7,785 bases of DNA from Syntrophobacterales bacterium (lineage in GTDB: Bacteria > Desulfobacterota > Syntrophobacteria > BM002). Of this stretch, positions 6,021 through 7,785 are shown one piece after another. Under the pieces are notes generated by a model that made no database searches, had not been told where the DNA came from, and was given only the letters and a program-made list of their open reading frames with translations. The stretch lies in the NCBI GenBank assembly GCA_030613915.1, contig JAUWKY010000099.1:1-7785 (forward strand), in the 5' to 3' direction. The position numbers and the translations under genes were made by a program. Position 1 is the stretch's first letter, and each line of letters begins with the position of its first letter.

Positions 6021-6614
6021 ATGAAAGTCAATTGGCCTGAAAGACTATGGGTTAACAGTCCGTTGCGCTATCTAATCCAGCAACGTGAAACCCAGTTTCT
6101 CAAAAGGTTGAGGGACCTGGAGCCTGGGACTCGCTGTCTGGAGATTGGCTGTGGTCACGGTGCGGGAGCCAGAATAATTCTAAGAACCTTTCAACCGGAG
6201 CGGTTAGATGGCTTAGACGTCGACCCGGCCATGATTCGCTTGGCCATAAAGAGACAGCCACATTGGACAGTTGATCGTCTTCTGTTTTTTGTTGGTGATG
6301 CACAGCAACTGCCCTATGCCGATGGTAGCATGGATGCTGTGTTTAATTTCGGTATTATTCACCATTTAGAAAACTGGGAGCAGGGAATAAGTGAGATCTG
6401 CCGGGTTCTAAAGAGGGGTGGAGGGTTCTACTTTGAAGAGATCTACCCTGCACTTTATGCAAATGCCATTACGCGCAGATTGCTCGACCATCCCACTGAG
6501 AACCGTTTTCACGGCCCAGAGTACCGAGCGGCCTTGCAGAAGGAGGGTCTCAGGCTGCTACCCGGGTACAAGGAAACACGGTTTGCTATTCTGGGCGTTG
6601 CGGTCAAGGAATGA
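6021..6614 (+). CDS. Class I SAM-dependent methyltransferase, substrate unknown
   Basis: A 197-residue methyltransferase of the Methyltransf_11/UbiE-like type. Motif I is LEIGCGHGAG (40-49), the acidic residue closing strand 2 lies in GLDVDP (64-69), motif II is VGDAQQLPYADGSMD (91-105), and the post-strand motif is IIHHLENWEQ (112-121) followed by EICRVLKRGG (125-134). The fold is clear but no substrate-specific signature is recognised; the C-terminus (about 155-197) lacks the SVxxFP signature of true UbiE, so this is not a second MenG. ATG 6021 has only a weak ribosome site (GGTGA, 6013-6017). It follows ubiE by 267 bases of repeats and is flanked on both sides by heptamer arrays, so a link to quinone metabolism is only suggested by proximity. 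Confidence 0.85.
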   Translation: MKVNWPERLWVNSPLRYLIQQRETQFLKRLRDLEPGTRCLEIGCGHGAGARIILRTFQPERLDGLDVDPAMIRLAIKRQPHWTVDRLLFFVGDAQQLPYADGSMDAVFNFGIIHHLENWEQGISEICRVLKRGGGFYFEEIYPALYANAITRRLLDHPTENRFHGPEYRAALQKEGLRLLPGYKETRFAILGVAVKE

Positions 6615-6634
6615 GCTGGCAGGGGGCAGAAAGA

Positions 6635-6662
6635 AATCAGAAGTCAGAGGTCAGGGATCAGC
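6635..6662. repeat. Heptamer array of GTCAGA type
   Basis: Four 7-base units sharing TCAG at the same offset (AATCAGA at 6635, AGTCAGA at 6642, two more to 6662), beginning 20 bases after the methyltransferase stop. Part of the 261-base gap 6615-6875, in which no gene is seen. Confidence 0.7.
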
Positions 6663-6669
6663 AAGGATT

Positions 6670-6767
6670 GAGGTTGGAGGAGCGCTCAGGTTCGACTTGC
6701 TCACCTTCGCTTGAGGTTGGAGGCAAGAGATCTCTAGTTTCAATGTTTGTTGCCGCAAACCTCCAAC
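6670..6767. repeat. GAGGTTGGAGG repeat with internal hairpin (copy B) and inverted third word
   Basis: GAGGTTGGAGGAGCG (6670-6684) and GAGGTTGGAGGCAA (6713-6726) match the two ends of copy A at 4869-4911 but enclose a different, longer hairpin: AGCG (6681) with CGCT (6708) and AGGT (6688) with ACCT (6703). A reversed word, CCTCCAAC (6760-6767), can pair with GTTGGAGG (6716-6723). AGAGATCTCT at 6726-6735 is a perfect palindrome. Confidence 0.65.
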
Positions 6768-6775
6768 TACAGGGG

Positions 6776-6847
6776 CCCTACGCCCTATGCTCTTTGCCTA
6801 CTGGATACTGGCTACTGGGTTGAAATGCTGCAAGCTGTCGGCTGCAG
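6776..6847. repeat. Three consecutive heptamer arrays before the hypothetical gene
   Basis: CCCTACG-type units occupy 6776-6796, TACTGGA-type units 6799-6819 (three units differing only in the last base) and GCTGCAA-type units 6827-6847. The last lies just before the AGAAGGAG ribosome site of the gene at 6876. Confidence 0.75.
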
Positions 6848-6875
6848 CTGCTAGCTGGAAAAGAAGGAGTTTACA

Positions 6876-7208
6876 TTGAGTGCTGGCAAACTAAAAAACA
6901 TAATGCCAAAACGACCTCGGTACCATGAGAGGTTACCGAAAAGACTCAGTGACCGGTTATCCAAAATCTACCAGAGGCTCCAGGAGGTTCCATATATCAA
7001 TAAGCAGGAAATGGAGAAATGGCAGGAACGATTCTGTTATTCTCCAGAGCCGGAACGCGAGGCTGCCATATGGGAGTGGATGGCCAACGAGTATGAAAAA
7101 CGCACAGCTGACATCGAGGACCAGTTGGAAAAGAACCGTATATTCAAGAAACTCCTGACCGAATCTGTGGACTACGAACCTCTGGGGGTACGGAAGTTAC
7201 CGGAGTAA
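6876..7208 (+). CDS. Small charged helical protein of unknown function
   Basis: A 110-residue protein that is not recognised. It is rich in Lys, Arg and Glu, is predicted by eye to be largely helical, has no signal peptide or membrane segment and contains a single Cys (C54). A central stretch, CYSPEPEREAAIWEWMANEYEKRT (54-77, not all shown conserved), has three aromatic residues in a row of helix turns (W66, W68, Y73) and could be an interaction surface. The TTG start at 6876 is chosen because a strong AAGGAG (6864-6869) lies 6 bases upstream; the next in-frame start, ATG 6903, has no such site. The gene converges with the Cys-rich gene, 43 bases away, and sits between heptamer arrays. Good ribosome site and protein-like composition support a real gene; function is unknown. 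Confidence 0.65.
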   Translation: MSAGKLKNIMPKRPRYHERLPKRLSDRLSKIYQRLQEVPYINKQEMEKWQERFCYSPEPEREAAIWEWMANEYEKRTADIEDQLEKNRIFKKLLTESVDYEPLGVRKLPE

Positions 7209-7214
7209 AGCAGA

Positions 7215-7235
7215 GGCGCAAGGCATAAGGATTTA
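7215..7235. repeat. GGC-type heptamers between convergent genes
   Basis: Three 7-base units (GGCGCAA at 7215, GGCATAA at 7222, GGATTTA at 7229) fill about half of the 43-base convergent gap. GGCGCAA is the same word used in the array at 5815. Confidence 0.5.
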
Positions 7236-7251
7236 GAAGGGCATCGTCAGG

Positions 7252-7473
7252 TCATTCGACGGCGTTTTCTTTTGTCCGGATCGCCGCGTCATCATCTCTC
7301 ATCGTCTTTTCTTCGCGTTCTGCTGCAATTTCTTGCTGCGCCTTCCAGGCAGGACAGTACTGGCCATGCCAGGACATAACCTTCCCAAAACGGGTCTCTG
7401 GATTTCTCCTGGCATAATTACATAATGGGCAGTTGTCACACACTTTACCCAGTGTACGTTGAATGCGATTCAT
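7252..7473 (-). CDS. Small Cys-rich protein, possible Fe-S or zinc site
   Basis: A 73-residue minus-strand protein. The N-terminal half carries four cysteines in the order C12-x2-C15-x2-C18 and, 21 residues later, C40 followed by Pro. CxxCxxC...CP is the cysteine pattern of ferredoxin-type 4Fe-4S sites, but with a much longer final spacing; zinc binding is an equally fair reading. Between them lies NPETRFGKVMSWHGQYCPAW (24-43), with H36 as an extra possible ligand. The C-terminal 30 residues are highly charged and probably helical. ATG 7473 is supported by GGAGGAGG (7488-7481 on this strand) 7 bases upstream, the best ribosome site in the window. The composition and spacing look like a real conserved family, but no function is recognised. 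Confidence 0.75.
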   Translation of the reverse strand: MNRIQRTLGKVCDNCPLCNYARRNPETRFGKVMSWHGQYCPAWKAQQEIAAEREEKTMRDDDAAIRTKENAVE

Positions 7474-7485
7474 ATCTCATCCTCC

Positions 7486-7520
7486 TCCAAGGAGTCAGAA
7501 TCTAGGAGCCAGGATCTAGA
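7486..7520. repeat. Heptamer array of GTCAGAATCTAGG type
   Basis: Five 7-base units (TCCAAGG at 7486, AGTCAGA at 7493, ATCTAGG at 7500 and two more to 7520). The array abuts, by three bases, the ribosome site of the Cys-rich gene, so it forms that gene's leader or promoter region. Confidence 0.7.
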
Positions 7521-7529
7521 TAATCTTCA

Positions 7530-7580
7530 ATTGCGGATTTGTCCTGCGGACTCCCACCCTTCGGGCGGGTTCCCAGTTTC
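7530..7580. repeat. 51-base block, copy 2, inverted relative to copy 1
   Basis: It matches the reverse complement of 5887-5937 at 49 of 51 positions. Shared words include GTCCTGCGGACTCCC (7541-7555) and CTTCGGGCGGGTTCCC (7559-7574). The two copies face each other across about 1.6 kb holding the methyltransferase, hypothetical and Cys-rich genes. Confidence 0.9.
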
Positions 7581-7602
7581 AGATGCAGATTTCGCCTTTT
7601 CA

Positions 7603-7654
7603 AATCCGCAATCCGCAATTCGCAATCCGAAATAATCCAGCTCTATGCCCCATG
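7603..7654. repeat. AATCCGC heptamers and CCCCATG units
   Basis: Four units of AATCCGC type (7603-7630), in the forward orientation like those at 5870-5890, then two units of CTCTATG type (7641-7654) resembling the array at 5943-5970. They run directly into the terminator-like hairpin. Confidence 0.75.
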
Positions 7655-7655
7655 C

Positions 7656-7680
7656 GGCTCACGAAGTGAGCCTTATTTTC
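7656..7680 (+). terminator. Rho-independent terminator-like hairpin
   Basis: A perfect 7-base stem, GGCTCAC (7656-7662) with GTGAGCC (7666-7672), a GAA loop, then TTATTTTC. The T-rich side faces the plus strand. It stands 4 bases before the -35 box of the next promoter, so it could insulate that promoter from rightward transcripts. No plus-strand gene ends within 440 bases upstream. Confidence 0.6.
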
Positions 7681-7683
7681 TTC

Positions 7684-7712
7684 TTGACAATGTGAAAAGC
7701 TTACCATAATAT
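7684..7712 (+). promoter_or_regulatory. Sigma70-type promoter reading out of the right edge
   Basis: TTGACA at 7684-7689 is followed after 17 bases by TAATAT (7707-7712); CATAAT at 7705-7710 is an alternative with 15-base spacing. The preceding TTTCTTCTTGACAA is identical to the 14 bases at the fur promoter. The remaining 73 bases hold no ATG and no recognised leader element, so the served gene lies outside the window. Confidence 0.55.
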
Positions 7713-7785
7713 CCACTCGTCTCCTGCCAAAAAGGGGAATCTTTCCGAGGGAGACTCCTGAAGTTCTCATCAAAGTAGCGGTTTT

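Noticed and set aside
6611..6823. 70-codon plus-strand frame after the methyltransferase
   Set aside because: Made of repeat arrays; no conserved pattern and it only exists because the repeats lack stops in one frame.
7713..7785. Riboswitch or RNA leader at the right edge
   Set aside because: Only a 4-base stem (GGAA-TCT-TTCC) is visible; no known leader motif could be matched and the downstream gene is outside the window.

Overview
The window looks like chromosomal DNA from an anaerobic, menaquinone-using bacterium of the Desulfobacterota (deltaproteobacterial) type. This is inference from gene content: a Fur/FeoA/FeoB ferrous-iron locus with more than one FeoA unit, a membrane-anchored spermidine-synthase-like protein, a UbiE/MenG methyltransferase and a small Cys-rich protein. 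No rRNA, tRNA, CRISPR array or recognisable transposase was seen.

Layout. The left edge (1-831, minus strand) holds the N-terminal 277 codons of a multi-membrane-segment spermidine-synthase-like protein that runs off the window. A divergent spacer with a large inverted repeat and a sigma70-type promoter follows. Next comes a compact ferrous-iron locus on the plus strand: a Fur-family repressor (1113-1547), a second Fur-family protein fused to a FeoA (SH3-like) domain (1622-2320), a stand-alone FeoA (2423-2665) and FeoB (2662-4845, overlapping feoA by 4 bases). After a 203-base repeat-rich gap come ubiE/menG (5049-5753), a class I SAM methyltransferase of unknown substrate (6021-6614), a small charged hypothetical protein (6876-7208, TTG start) and, convergent on the minus strand, a 73-residue protein with a CxxCxxC...CP cysteine pattern (7252-7473). 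The last 312 bases (7474-7785) hold only repeats, a terminator-like hairpin and an outward-facing promoter; nothing is recognised in 7713-7785.

How the genes may work together. Fur, Fur-FeoA, FeoA and FeoB read as a self-regulated Fe(II) uptake unit. Fur-1 has an ordinary DNA-reading helix but a Cys in place of the Asp of the HHDH metal motif. The Fur-FeoA fusion keeps HHDH and both CxxC pairs but has lost the conserved Tyr-Arg of the recognition helix. The fusion may therefore be an iron sensor working through FeoB, or through a heterodimer with Fur-1, rather than a classical repressor.

The second striking feature is non-coding. Most of the gaps between genes are built from degenerate tandem repeats with a 7-base period. 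The words differ from array to array but the period does not, several arrays face each other as long hairpins, and GC-rich hairpin blocks sit in or beside them. A 51-base block occurs twice in opposite orientation (5887-5937 and 7530-7580), bracketing the methyltransferase, the hypothetical gene and the Cys-rich gene.
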